64,000 bases of DNA from assembly GCA_023229135.1 (NCBI GenBank), contig JALNZT010000020.1, positions 7,872-71,871 of the forward strand, given 5' to 3'. A program made the position numbers and the translations under genes. Source of the DNA: Bacteroidales bacterium. GTDB taxonomy: Bacteria; Bacteroidota; Bacteroidia; Bacteroidales; F082. A model generated the notes under the pieces. That model was not told the DNA's origin, made no database searches, and was given only the letters and a program-made list of their open reading frames with translations. This document shows positions 1 through 7,899 of this stretch, piece after piece (within the stretch, counting starts at the first letter, position 1; every line of letters begins with the position of its first letter).

Positions 1-135
1 CTGCTGGAGGCTTTTGATAAGGCTGTTAAGCACTTCCTCTTTTGTGTTTTTGTCTTGTCCGATTGCACTTTGATTGATGGCGAAAACACCGAAAACGATA
101 ATCATAACTGTAAAAATTGAACTTATTTTTTTCAT
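1..135 (-). CDS. Secreted protein of unknown function, N-terminal part only
   Basis: An open frame starts with ATG at 135-133 and runs off the left edge of the window, leaving 45 codons. It begins MKKISSIFTVMIIVFGVFA, a short basic head followed by a hydrophobic stretch, and then a polar segment (AIGQDKNTKEEVLNSL). This is a typical Sec signal peptide with a likely cleavage site near the GQ. The rest of the protein is outside the window, so no family can be named. The next gene (187-612) lies upstream on the same strand 51 bases away and may share a transcript. Confidence 0.6.
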   Translation of the reverse strand, partial: MKKISSIFTVMIIVFGVFAINQSAIGQDKNTKEEVLNSLIKSLQQ

Positions 136-186
136 CTGTTTTATGGTTTGAAGATTAAATATAAGGTGAGAATGAAAGGGTATTGA

Positions 187-612
187 TTATTTCTTTTTGA
201 TAAGAAACTTTTCGGCTACAAAGCCACCAAAAAATGCGAAAGGAATAAACAGGGCCAGACTAAAAATGATAAACCACAGTGGATGAGGGATTAACAGTAC
301 ATTGACCAATCCTCCCAAAAGCAATATAAAGCCCGAAATCAATGCCAGTGATTTGAGTCGGCTAATAAATGCACTGGTAAATCCCGCGATAAAAGAGCCA
401 AGCATATAGGCCAGTAAAACCATCAACATCGACGGCAGTGGAATCATTTCGTAGGCCAAATCGTTTGTGTACATTTCTTCATCCAGAACAAGGTTTACAG
501 GATTTGGGAATAGTTCTTGTCCCAGGTATTCTATAGAGGCTATAGTCAGCATTCCAAATATGATACCGGCGAGTAGGGCGATGATGTTGCGTAGCATAAT
601 TCTTTTTTGCAA
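187..612 (-). CDS. Small multi-pass membrane protein of unknown function
   Basis: A 141-residue protein with about four hydrophobic segments: residues ~8-27, ~55-80, ~86-106 and ~110-132. The C-terminus is basic (KFLIKKK), suggesting a cytoplasmic tail. The periplasmic-looking loop after the first segment is acidic (EEMYTND). I do not recognise a named family and see no catalytic motif or metal site. An internal ATG at residue 6 (MLRN) is an alternative start. It reads in the same direction as the secreted protein at the left edge. Inner-membrane location is inferred from hydropathy only. Confidence 0.6.
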   Translation of the reverse strand: MQKRIMLRNIIALLAGIIFGMLTIASIEYLGQELFPNPVNLVLDEEMYTNDLAYEMIPLPSMLMVLLAYMLGSFIAGFTSAFISRLKSLALISGFILLLGGLVNVLLIPHPLWFIIFSLALFIPFAFFGGFVAEKFLIKKK

Positions 613-672
613 TAATACGAAAGATTTGGTCAGGAAGGCAAGGTTTACGGGAAAGCAACTGGTTCACAGCCA

Positions 673-717
673 GTGAGGGTGCGACTATCCGGCAACAACC
701 AAAAGTCGTGTCCTGAC
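673..717. repeat. REP-like imperfect hairpin beside the RAYT gene
   Basis: The left arm GTGAGGGTGCGACT (673-686) pairs imperfectly with the right arm AGTCGTGTCCTGAC (704-717) around a 17-base loop. The same arms, better conserved, form the array at 11317-11514. It sits about 50 bases behind the 3' end of the REP-associated transposase gene, the usual place for a cognate REP. Assignment to that transposase is inference from proximity. Confidence 0.6.
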
Positions 718-770
718 TTTAAGTTGATGGGTAATATTGTGTAGATTATACAGCTTTCTCGGAGATGCGC

Positions 771-1466
771 TCAGTCAGTGTAAAATTTATCTTCCTTCCA
801 ATTGGCAGGGTTGTCAATTATATAATTCGAGATGCGCTGATATTCCGCATCATCCCGAATGATATGATCATAAAAACGTGTCTGCCATCCATTAGGAAAT
901 CCCAATCGGTTGGCATGTTTTGTTACGGCTGATTTGTAGGAACCAATTATTGATGAAACCGTGTTTTTGCCGATATTTTGAAATCGTTTTTGTCCAATGG
1001 TTTGCGGTTGGATGGATGGTTGTTGTTGTTGTTGTTGTCGTTGTTGTCGTTGTTGTTGTTGTTGTTGTTGTCGTAGAGACAGGGCATGCCCTGTCTCTAC
1101 ATCGTCACCAATACCATCGTCACCAATACCATCGTGACCACCACCACCACCACCAATACCACCATCATCAACCCCATTTTCGTTCCCACCATCCGGTTTA
1201 TCCAAAATCAATATACCATGAATATGATTGGGCATGACCACGAAATCGCCCAATTCCACAAATTTGTGATGTTGGCGCATGGTATTCCATAAAATATCGG
1301 CAATTACACCTGTTTCTGATAAATTCATTTTCTTATCTGCGATTTCTCCGAAAAAATGTTCCCGGTTTTGTGTGCAGATTGTAATATAATAGGCAGCATT
1401 CCACCCGTAATTCCACCATTGGGCGCGGGCTGAAGCAATGCGATATTTATTCTGAAAGCGCGTCAT
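771..1466 (-). CDS. REP-associated tyrosine transposase (RAYT, Y1/HUH family)
   Basis: A single-strand transposase of the IS200/IS605-like Y1 superfamily, 231 residues from the chosen start. The N-terminal core includes ITICTQNREHFFGEI (~29-42). The HUH metal-binding motif is in MPNHIHG (His81 and His83), the nucleophile Tyr is probably in SYKSAVTK (~177), and the C-terminus has the family ending DHIIRDDAEYQRISNYI. RAYTs bind and cleave REP hairpins but usually do not move themselves. Between HUH and Tyr lies an unusual low-complexity insert with GIGDD repeats, a VETGHALSL segment and a glutamine-rich run. I chose the ATG at 1466 (MTRFQNKYRI) because relatives start near this motif; an in-frame ATG at 1505 would add 13 residues. 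The frame is intact, so the gene may be active. Confidence 0.85.
   Translation of the reverse strand: MTRFQNKYRIASARAQWWNYGWNAAYYITICTQNREHFFGEIADKKMNLSETGVIADILWNTMRQHHKFVELGDFVVMPNHIHGILILDKPDGGNENGVDDGGIGGGGGGHDGIGDDGIGDDVETGHALSLRQQQQQQQRQQRQQQQQQPSIQPQTIGQKRFQNIGKNTVSSIIGSYKSAVTKHANRLGFPNGWQTRFYDHIIRDDAEYQRISNYIIDNPANWKEDKFYTD
1018..1072. repeat. Trinucleotide (GTT)n microsatellite coding for poly-Gln
   Basis: A run of GTT units broken by a few GTC units lies inside the transposase gene and encodes, on the minus strand, a glutamine-rich run with scattered Arg. Such runs change length by slippage in multiples of one codon, so the reading frame is kept. It falls in the linker between the two catalytic motifs. 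Confidence 0.8.
1073..1100. repeat. 28-bp perfect palindrome inside the transposase gene
   Basis: The half-site GTAGAGACAGGGCA is followed directly by its exact reverse complement, with no loop. Because it is a perfect palindrome it encodes the same peptide, VETGHALSL, on either strand. It separates the poly-Gln run from the GIGDD repeat and looks like a small mobile palindrome that entered without breaking the frame. Confidence 0.8.
1101..1160. repeat. 15-bp tandem repeat coding for Gly-Ile-Gly-Asp-Asp units
   Basis: The unit ATCGTCACCAATACC occurs exactly twice (1101-1115, 1116-1130), followed by two degenerate units rich in ACC. On the minus strand it encodes glycine- and aspartate-rich repeats in the transposase linker. 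It directly adjoins the 28-bp palindrome. Confidence 0.75.
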
Positions 1467-1647
1467 ATCATGTTGTTTTTGTTCGTGTTGAATGGTAATT
1501 CTCAATCTAAATCTATCACAATAACCTCATCATTATCTTAGGAATAAAATTAGAAATAATTCCCCCTAAATCTATCCCAGCTTTTCAAATGCTATTTATC
1601 CAAAATACAAGTGCCCTGAGCTTCTTTCAATACGCTTTATAATACTG

Positions 1648-2259
1648 CTATTTCACGTTAAACTCCAGCAGTTTTTCATCGGCCAGAAAAAGCTCAAAGT
1701 GATCTTCCATTTTGGCTGGACCAACGCCTTCCGGCGTTCCTGTAAAAATCATATCGCCGCTGCGTAAAGTCACAAATTGTGAAACGTATGCAATGATTTG
1801 ATCGAAACTGAAAATCATATTGCTGCTGTTGCCCTGCTGGCGGATTTCATCATTGATTTTAAGGCTGAAAGGAATGTTTTTTTTATCAGTGAATTGGCTG
1901 ATAGCTTTGAACGAACCCACCGGCGCCGAAAAATCAAAGGCTTTCGCGATTTCCCAGGGCAGGCCTTTTTCCTTGCAGCGCGCTTGCAAGTCGCGCGCGG
2001 TAAAGTCGATGCCCACGCTGATTTCGTCGTAATATTTGTGGGCAAACTTTTCGGCGATATGACGGCCGTTTTTGTTGATTTTTATCACCAGCTCCACTTC
2101 ATAATGAAGGTCTTTCGTGAAATCGGGATAAAAAAACGGATTGTGCGGGGGCAGCAAAGCGGTATCGGGTTTCAAAAAAAACACGGGTTGCGTTGGCACC
2201 GGATTGTTCAGCTCATTGGCATGGGCCACGTAATTTCGTCCAATACAGATAATTTTCAT
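1648..2259 (-). CDS. Fumarylacetoacetate hydrolase (FAH) family protein
   Basis: A 203-residue FAH-fold enzyme of the short FAHD1-like type. It starts MKIICIGRNYVAHANEL, has the metal-binding acidic residues of the family in HYEVELVIKI (~52-61, two Glu) and in GIDFTARDLQ (~84-93, Asp), and ends with the conserved FTGTPEGVGP segment (~173-182). Family members act on beta-keto acids and related compounds (acylpyruvate hydrolysis, oxaloacetate decarboxylation, hydroxyheptadienedioate isomerisation) with Mg or Mn. The substrate here cannot be told from the sequence. It is cytoplasmic and full length for the short subfamily. It reads with the exonuclease gene upstream, 69 bases away. Confidence 0.88.
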   Translation of the reverse strand: MKIICIGRNYVAHANELNNPVPTQPVFFLKPDTALLPPHNPFFYPDFTKDLHYEVELVIKINKNGRHIAEKFAHKYYDEISVGIDFTARDLQARCKEKGLPWEIAKAFDFSAPVGSFKAISQFTDKKNIPFSLKINDEIRQQGNSSNMIFSFDQIIAYVSQFVTLRSGDMIFTGTPEGVGPAKMEDHFELFLADEKLLEFNVK

Positions 2260-2328
2260 CCTTTTAAGTTTTGGTAACTAATTAGCATCAAACCTGTGTC
2301 ATCTGCGGGAAATAATTCTTGATTTGGT

Positions 2329-3147
2329 TTACATTTTCACGTTTTTGCCCGAAAGGCGTAGCTTGATCGCGGTGATGAGTTTTTTGGTGTAAAGCGGAAA
2401 CGAACCCCGCATCATCCAGTCGTAATACGAAGGCTCATCCGTAAAAACATCCTCCACCAAGCGGCCTTTGTGCTTGCCAAAATTAAACATTTCCCGATTT
2501 TCATCATCAAAAATAATCTGTCCGGCCAAATCAGCATTGCGGTGGTGGTGCGAAAAGCGGTGGAGCGCTTCTACATCATTCAGCACGGGTTTGCTTTTGT
2601 TACCCAGATTATCTTCGTATTCCTTGTCTTTGTACTTGTAGAGCATCGCCTTTAGCACATCGTAGGTGGCCACGGTGTCGGCCTCTGCCGAATGGGCATC
2701 TTCCAATTCGCGCTCACAAAAAAAACGGACAGCACCTTTTAGCGTGCGGGGCTCCATCTTCATAAAAATGTTCTGTACATCAACCAAATGGCGGTTTTTT
2801 AAATCGAAATCGACTTCATTGCGCAAAAATTCTTCCATCAGCATAGGGATGTCGAACTTAAGGGCGTTGTAGCCAGATAAATCGCAGTTTTGCAGAAAGC
2901 GTGCAATGTCTTTGGCAACGGCCTTAAATGGAGGAGCGCTGGCCACATCGGCTTCGGTGATGCCGTGAAACTGAAATGACTCGGCAGGAATAGGAATGCC
3001 CGGATTTACACGCCAGTTTTTGATCTCTTCTTTGCCATCAGGATGTACTTTCAAAATGCTGATGTCGATAATACGATCTGTGGGAATGTTTAAGCCGGTT
3101 GTTTCCAGATCGAAAATAGCAAGTGGGCGTTTCAGTTCAAGTTTCAT
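2329..3147 (-). CDS. DnaQ-like 3'-5' exonuclease with C-terminal DUF3820-like domain
   Basis: A DEDDh exonuclease. Exo I is FDLETTG near residue 15, Exo II lies in GYNALKFDIPML, and Exo III is HSAEADTVAT, giving the D-E-D-H-D set. After the nuclease domain (~1-180) comes a domain with FNFGKHKGR and YYDWMMRGSF, which resembles the DUF3820 tail found in exonuclease X-like proteins. The protein is not a full DNA polymerase III and is best read as a stand-alone repair or trimming exonuclease. I take the ATG at 3147 (MKLELKRPLAIFDLETTG). A longer reading from 3216 adds 23 residues (MGNIFFQPFIF) that do not match the family and would overlap a likely promoter region. Confidence 0.85.
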   Translation of the reverse strand: MKLELKRPLAIFDLETTGLNIPTDRIIDISILKVHPDGKEEIKNWRVNPGIPIPAESFQFHGITEADVASAPPFKAVAKDIARFLQNCDLSGYNALKFDIPMLMEEFLRNEVDFDLKNRHLVDVQNIFMKMEPRTLKGAVRFFCERELEDAHSAEADTVATYDVLKAMLYKYKDKEYEDNLGNKSKPVLNDVEALHRFSHHHRNADLAGQIIFDDENREMFNFGKHKGRLVEDVFTDEPSYYDWMMRGSFPLYTKKLITAIKLRLSGKNVKM

Positions 3148-3242
3148 CGGATAGAGTTTTTGAGTTTTAATGCGTGGCTTTAAAAAAATAAAGGGTTGGA
3201 AAAAAATATTTCCCAACCCTCAATATAATGGGTTTTTACTGG

Positions 3243-4583
3243 TTAAACTTCGCGTTTAGGGTCGAAGTTTTCCAGCAGTTCTTTCATTCTTCTCAGGAAC
3301 ATGCCGGCCAATGCGCCGTCAACGATACGGTGGTCATAAGCCAGCGACAAAATCATTATTTGTCTGATGGCAATCACGTCACCCATCTCGGTTTCGAGCA
3401 CTGCGGGCTGCTTGCGGATAGCACCAACGGCCAAAATAGCTACCTGCGGCTGGTTGATGATCGGTGTGCCGGTGAGGCTGTCGAACGAGCCGAAATTGGT
3501 GATGGTAAAAGTGCCTCCTTGAATTTCATCAGGATTTAATTTGTTGTTCCGCGCTCTGTCAGCCAAGTCGTTAACGTCTTTGGTAATGCCGAGCAGATTT
3601 TTCTCGTCCGTATTTTTAATCACCGGGACGATCAGGTTACCGTTTGGAAGTGCGGTAGCCATACCGATATTGATATTTTTGCGCAGCACCATATTATAGC
3701 CATCCACTGAAGCGTTCACCTGTGGATATTCTTTGAGCGCTTTTGCAGCTACTTCAAAGAAGATAGGCGTGTAGGTAATCTTCTGGCCTTCACGTTTCTG
3801 GAAGCTGTCTTTTACTTTGTTACGCCAGTTCACGACATTGGTTACGTCCACATCAATAAAGGAAGTGACGTGTGGCGACACCTGTTTCGACATCACCATA
3901 TGGTCAGCGATAAGGCGACGCATGCGGTCCATTTCTATAATTTGATCACCGGCTCCGGCACTCACTTTGGGTGCATCTGCTTTTGGAGCTGTTTTTGCGA
4001 CGGGTGTATCAGCATCTTTCGGTGTGGTGGCTTTTTGGGTTTTGGGTGCTGCACCTCTGTTTTCGAGGAAGCTCAACACGTCAGTTTTTGTTACGCGTCC
4101 ATCTTTTCCGCTTCCGGAAATGGCTTCGAGCTCGTCAAGGCTAATGTTTTCTGTTTTAGCTATTTGCTTTACCAATGGCGAGTAAAACCTGTCGGAGTCG
4201 GCATAGCTGGCGTCAGTGGATTCAACGGGTTTTTTGTCGTCAGCAGCTTTTTCTTCTGCCTTATCCGCTGTTTTGGTTTCTGCTTTATCCGCTGATTCCG
4301 GTTCTTTTGCCGGTGCTTCGGCTTCCGTCTCACCATCATCGCCGTCCATTTCTACAATAGCGATAACTTTTCCCACGGCAACCACATCACCTTCGGAATA
4401 AAAAAGTTCAATTATTTTACCCTCAACAGGCGATGGAATTTCCGAATCTACTTTGTCGGTAGCTATTTCAACGATAGAATCGTCTTCCTCAACGTTGTCG
4501 CCGACAGCTTTATGCCAGCGCGTAATTGTTGCTTCTATAACACTTTCGCCCAACTTGGGCATCACAATTTCAAATTTAGCCAT
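3243..4583 (-). CDS. 2-oxo acid dehydrogenase E2, dihydrolipoyl acyltransferase
   Basis: A complete 446-residue E2 component. The lipoyl domain (~1-78) carries the lipoylated lysine in EIATDKVDSEI (Lys44). A long Ala/Glu/Lys-rich linker follows, then a peripheral subunit-binding domain (~133-170, SPLVKQIAKTE to DGRVTKTDVLSFL), a second linker, and the catalytic domain (~215-446) with the active-site motif YDHRIVDGA. It transfers acyl groups from lipoyl-lysine to CoA in the 2-oxoglutarate, pyruvate or branched-chain complex. Which substrate it serves is not decided by the sequence, because no E1 or E3 gene is next to it. A stand-alone E2 gene is common in Bacteroidota. Confidence 0.92.
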   Translation of the reverse strand: MAKFEIVMPKLGESVIEATITRWHKAVGDNVEEDDSIVEIATDKVDSEIPSPVEGKIIELFYSEGDVVAVGKVIAIVEMDGDDGETEAEAPAKEPESADKAETKTADKAEEKAADDKKPVESTDASYADSDRFYSPLVKQIAKTENISLDELEAISGSGKDGRVTKTDVLSFLENRGAAPKTQKATTPKDADTPVAKTAPKADAPKVSAGAGDQIIEMDRMRRLIADHMVMSKQVSPHVTSFIDVDVTNVVNWRNKVKDSFQKREGQKITYTPIFFEVAAKALKEYPQVNASVDGYNMVLRKNINIGMATALPNGNLIVPVIKNTDEKNLLGITKDVNDLADRARNNKLNPDEIQGGTFTITNFGSFDSLTGTPIINQPQVAILAVGAIRKQPAVLETEMGDVIAIRQIMILSLAYDHRIVDGALAGMFLRRMKELLENFDPKREV

Positions 4584-4964
4584 GCTATTATTTTTATGAA
4601 AATCTTTTGATCAAAACTATTTAAGGCTTTTCGACTGTTTTTGTTCAAATTTGACTGCAAAATTAGGATAAATTTTCAAATTAGGATTAATTCTAACTGG
4701 TTTAAGTGCTATTGGTTGGACTAAAATGCGTTGTGAATTGATTTTTTCCTTCAATAACTAAGCATTTACAAAAGTTAGGCTGCCTGAAGTCGAAATGATT
4801 TAAAATTTCAGCTTTTTCTGCAAACGTTTGAAACCTGATAACCTTTGCCATAGCTAAGAAAAATTTAGCCGAAAATACAATGTAAAAAAGTTTCTCGCTA
4901 TTGCGTGCTGAGAAATTACTATTTTTGCTTTTGAAACGTTACACGAAATAAAACAGTAAGCGAA
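4584..4964. other. Non-coding gap between divergent genes, with a promoter
   Basis: This 381-base spacer separates the E2 gene (leftward) from the DUF3276 gene (rightward). I see no credible gene in it. A Bacteroidota -7 box, TATTTTTG, lies at 4920-4927 about 37 bases before the DUF3276 start, with a TTG at 4901-4903 as a possible -33 element. The rest is A+T-rich without obvious repeats. Confidence 0.55.
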
Positions 4965-5318
4965 ATGGAAGATCAAGACAGGCCAATGCGGCATGAGGAA
5001 TTGTTTTCGAGGGCGATACGTGCTGGTAAACGGACTTACTTTTTTGATGTCAAGGAAACCCGCAACGCGGAGCGTTACCTTACCATTACAGAGAGCAAAC
5101 GGCGATTTATCAACGATCAGGGCAAGTTTATTTATGAAAAACACAAACTTTTTCTTTATAAAGAGGATTTTGAAAAATTTATGACAGGCTTAACAGACTC
5201 CATTAGCTTTATTGAAACAGGCATTACCCCTGAGGAAAATAAAGAGGCTTCAATCGATGACGCTTCAAGCGTTGATGTTTCTTTTGAAGACCTTGACAAG
5301 CTGGATGAGGAGTTGTAG
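4965..5318 (+). CDS. DUF3276/PUR-alpha-like nucleic acid-binding protein
   Basis: A 117-residue protein with the DUF3276 core: ELFSRAIRAGKRTYFFDVK (~10-28), ERYLTITESKR (~33-43) and HKLFLYKEDFEKF (~57-69). This family is the bacterial PUR-domain protein, common in Bacteroidota and Spirochaetes, which binds single-stranded DNA or RNA. The C-terminal 35 residues are acidic and serine-rich and probably disordered. It is a single-gene unit with its own -7 box upstream and a hairpin terminator 22 bases downstream. The cellular role is not known in detail. Confidence 0.88.
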   Translation: MEDQDRPMRHEELFSRAIRAGKRTYFFDVKETRNAERYLTITESKRRFINDQGKFIYEKHKLFLYKEDFEKFMTGLTDSISFIETGITPEENKEASIDDASSVDVSFEDLDKLDEEL

Positions 5319-5339
5319 CTACAAATTATCAAACGCTCC

Positions 5340-5363
5340 AAAGCTGCTAATAAGCAGCTTTTT
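5340..5363 (+). terminator. Rho-independent terminator after the DUF3276 gene
   Basis: A perfect 8-bp stem AAAGCTGC/GCAGCTTT with loop TAATAA is followed by a short T run (TTG). It stands 21 bases behind the stop codon. Confidence 0.8.
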
Positions 5364-5495
5364 GTGTTTTCTGACACCCGACAACAACACCGCTTGTTGA
5401 TAATTTAATGGAGTCAAAAACGGAAGTGCCTCTTATAATAGTGTATTTTTGTATGTTTGAGATTTCAAACGTTTAACCGGATTAACTAATTATTT

Positions 5496-6299
5496 ATGGG
5501 TAAAACCATCGCCATTGCGAATCAAAAGGGCGGAGTAGGGAAAACTACTTCGGCCATTAACATTGCCGGAAGTCTGGCAGTTTTGGAATATAAAACGCTT
5601 CTTATTGATGCTGACCCGCAGGCCAATGCCACCTCTGGTGTAGGCTACGATCCCAAAGAAATCAGTAAAAGTATTTATGAATGTATCATTGATGGCATCG
5701 ACCCCAAAACGGTGATTATCGAAACGGATACGCCATACTTACATCTGTTACCCGCTCATATTGATCTGGTTGGCGCAGAAATCGAGATGATAAATCTGCC
5801 AAACCGTGAACACAAAATGAGCAAGGTAATTGAGGAAGTGAAGGATCAGTACGATTTTATCATCATAGATTGCTCGCCATCGCTGGGGTTAATCACTATC
5901 AATGCCCTGGCCGCAGCCGATTCGGTGATCATTCCGGTGCAGTGTGAGTATTTTGCCCTCGAAGGATTGGGTAAGCTGCTCAACACCATTAAAATAGTTC
6001 AAACACGGCTCAACGAAAAATTGGATATCGAAGGTATTTTGTTGACCATGTTCGACAGCCGCCTGCGCTTGTCCAAACAGGTTGTTGACGAAGTGAAAGC
6101 TCATTTTCAAAGCATGGTTTTTGAAACAATTATTAATCGAAATACACGTTTAAGTGAGGCGCCGAGTTTTGGCCAAACCATTATTATGCATGACGCCACA
6201 AGCACCGGAGCCATTAATTACCTGAATCTGGCACGCGAAATTTTGAGTAAAAACGAGATGACCGCCAGTGCCAACGATTCAAAGCCCGAAACACCTTAG
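5496..6299 (+). CDS. parA: Chromosome partitioning ATPase ParA (Soj)
   Basis: A 267-residue deviant-Walker ATPase. It begins MGKTIAIANQKGGVGKTTSA, with the ParA-type P-loop KGGVGKTT at ~11-18. Further motifs are LIDADPQANAT (Walker A', ~38-48) and FIIIDCSPSLG (Walker B, ~118-128). It lacks the N-terminal helix-turn-helix of plasmid type Ia ParA and so resembles chromosomal Soj. ATP-bound dimers coat the nucleoid and move ParB-parS complexes. ParB starts 4 bases after its stop, so the two are one operon, as in most Bacteroidota. Confidence 0.95.
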   Translation: MGKTIAIANQKGGVGKTTSAINIAGSLAVLEYKTLLIDADPQANATSGVGYDPKEISKSIYECIIDGIDPKTVIIETDTPYLHLLPAHIDLVGAEIEMINLPNREHKMSKVIEEVKDQYDFIIIDCSPSLGLITINALAAADSVIIPVQCEYFALEGLGKLLNTIKIVQTRLNEKLDIEGILLTMFDSRLRLSKQVVDEVKAHFQSMVFETIINRNTRLSEAPSFGQTIIMHDATSTGAINYLNLAREILSKNEMTASANDSKPETP

Positions 6300-6302
6300 A
6301 AG

Positions 6303-7208
6303 ATGACAAATAACACCGGAAAAAATAAAAAACGTGCCCTTGGCAGAGGCCTCGAAGCCATACTGAGAAGTCCTGATACAGATATTACCTCGGCTGATAT
6401 TTCTGGTAATTATGTCGCCGGTGCTATCGCAGAGATTGATGTCTCGAAAATTGATGCCAATCCTTTTCAGCCGCGCTCAGATTTTGATGATTTGGCCTTA
6501 CGCGAATTGGCTGCTTCTATCAAAACGCAGGGCGTGATACAGCCCGTTACGGTGCGCAAGCTGGGTTACGATAAATACCAACTCATCTCAGGAGAACGCA
6601 GATTGCGCGCAACTAAACTGGCTGGCATCGAAACGATTCCGGTGTTTATCAGGGTGGCCAACGACGAACAAATGCTCGAAATGGCACTCGTGGAAAATAT
6701 TCATCGTGAAAACCTGAACGCCGTCGAAGTAGCTATTTCTTACCAGCGATTGATTGATGAATGCCAGCTTACTCAGGAAAAATTGAGCGAGCGCGTAGGT
6801 AAAAGTCGCACCACCATCACCAACTTCCTGCGCCTGCTAAAATTGCCACCAGAAGTGCAAATTGCGCTGCGCGACGGGCATATCACGATGGGGCATGCAC
6901 GGGCACTGATTAACCTGGATGATGATAACCAGCAACTGATTATCTTGCAGCAAATTATTGAAGATGAGTTGAATGTGCGTCAGGTTGAAGCATTGATGCG
7001 ACAGCTGAATAATCCAACTCAAAAAATGGCAAAGCCAAGAGCAGCTAAAAATGTTTTACCTGAAAAGCTGCGACAGGATATCGTTCAACTAGAAGAAAAG
7101 TTGGAGACAAAAGTTAGCGTGAAACGCTCTGCAGCAGGGAAAGGTAGCGTTATAATAAATTTTGACAGCGATGAAGCCCTGAATCGCCTGTTAAGCTATT
7201 TTTCCTAG
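6303..7208 (+). CDS. parB: Chromosome partitioning protein ParB (Spo0J)
   Basis: A 301-residue CTP-dependent DNA clamp. The basic N-terminus KKRALGRGLEAIL (~9-21) is the ParA-activating segment. The CTPase domain shows NPFQPR (~53-58), GERRLRA (~98-104) and ENIHREN (~132-138). A helix-turn-helix region follows (LTQEKLSERVGKSRTTITNFLRLL, given here only as a location, ~158-181), then a dimerisation tail. It binds parS near the origin. I found no parS-like palindrome in this window. It is co-transcribed with parA and followed 17 bases later by the DUF5683 gene. Confidence 0.95.
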   Translation: MTNNTGKNKKRALGRGLEAILRSPDTDITSADISGNYVAGAIAEIDVSKIDANPFQPRSDFDDLALRELAASIKTQGVIQPVTVRKLGYDKYQLISGERRLRATKLAGIETIPVFIRVANDEQMLEMALVENIHRENLNAVEVAISYQRLIDECQLTQEKLSERVGKSRTTITNFLRLLKLPPEVQIALRDGHITMGHARALINLDDDNQQLIILQQIIEDELNVRQVEALMRQLNNPTQKMAKPRAAKNVLPEKLRQDIVQLEEKLETKVSVKRSAAGKGSVIINFDSDEALNRLLSYFS

Positions 7209-7225
7209 CTCATCCATTTGTCGCC

Positions 7226-7795
7226 ATGAAGAGGCTTTTCTTACTAACTTTATGTATGCTTTTGCTCTTGCCCGGCCTTATGGCTCTGCAGGAACAGCCT
7301 GAAAAGAAAGAGCCGCCACATTCGGCGCATAAAGCCTCGATATATTCACTTGTTTTGCCGGGATTAGGGCAGGCCTACAACAAAAAATACTGGAAAATTC
7401 CGGTTATTTACGCGGGTTTTGGCACGATGTTTTATTTTGCTTCCAGCCAGGGTAAGCTTTTTAGAGAGGCACGAACGGCTTATGATTATGTACTCAATGA
7501 ATATGACTATCCAATTGATAACCAGTTTTTAGGTAAAAATTATACCACTGAAGATTTGCAGTCTATCAAAGATTTTCATCGCCGCAATATGGAACTCAGC
7601 TGGATTATTTCCGGGCTTTGGTATGTGCTTAATATTGTGGATGCTGCGGTTGATGCCCATCTTTTTGATTATGATATTAACGACGATTTAACCGTTGAAA
7701 TTGAACCAATGGCTCAACCGATGCAACTTGTTCCCGAACAAAAAATGCTAAATCAGGGTCTGCAAACAGGCTTCACGGTGCGACTTAGGTTTTAG
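7226..7795 (+). CDS. DUF5683 domain protein, probably envelope-associated
   Basis: A 189-residue protein with an N-terminal signal or anchor segment (LFLLTLCMLLLLPGLMA). The DUF5683 core follows: SLVLPGLGQAYNKKYWKIP (~42-60), a hydrophobic stretch VIYAGFGTMFYFAS and a second hydrophobic segment WIISGLWYVLNIVDAAVDAHL (~126-146). The C-terminus is soluble. The pattern PGLGQ.YN resembles small TM2-like membrane modules. The function is unknown. Its place between parB and dapB is typical for the phylum and suggests a core role linked to envelope or division, which is inference. Confidence 0.8.
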   Translation: MKRLFLLTLCMLLLLPGLMALQEQPEKKEPPHSAHKASIYSLVLPGLGQAYNKKYWKIPVIYAGFGTMFYFASSQGKLFREARTAYDYVLNEYDYPIDNQFLGKNYTTEDLQSIKDFHRRNMELSWIISGLWYVLNIVDAAVDAHLFDYDINDDLTVEIEPMAQPMQLVPEQKMLNQGLQTGFTVRLRF

Positions 7796-7899
7796 TATTT
7801 TTGGAGGATGTGTACCTGAAGATTGAATTTGGAGCAAGAAAAACCGTTTTGGTAGAGCAGAAACTTTTAAAAATAAATAGCAATAAAACCAATTAAGCT

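Noticed and set aside
920..1237. Plus-strand frame rich in Val and His opposite the transposase
   Set aside because: It is the antisense reading of the GTT and ACC repeats inside the transposase gene.
3870..4295. Plus-strand frame rich in Phe and Cys opposite the E2 linker
   Set aside because: It is the complement of the Ala/Lys/Glu-rich linker of the acyltransferase, which has strong coding evidence on the other strand.
4584..7225. parS site near parAB
   Set aside because: No 16-bp palindrome close to TGTTTCACGTGAAACA was found in this region or elsewhere in the window.
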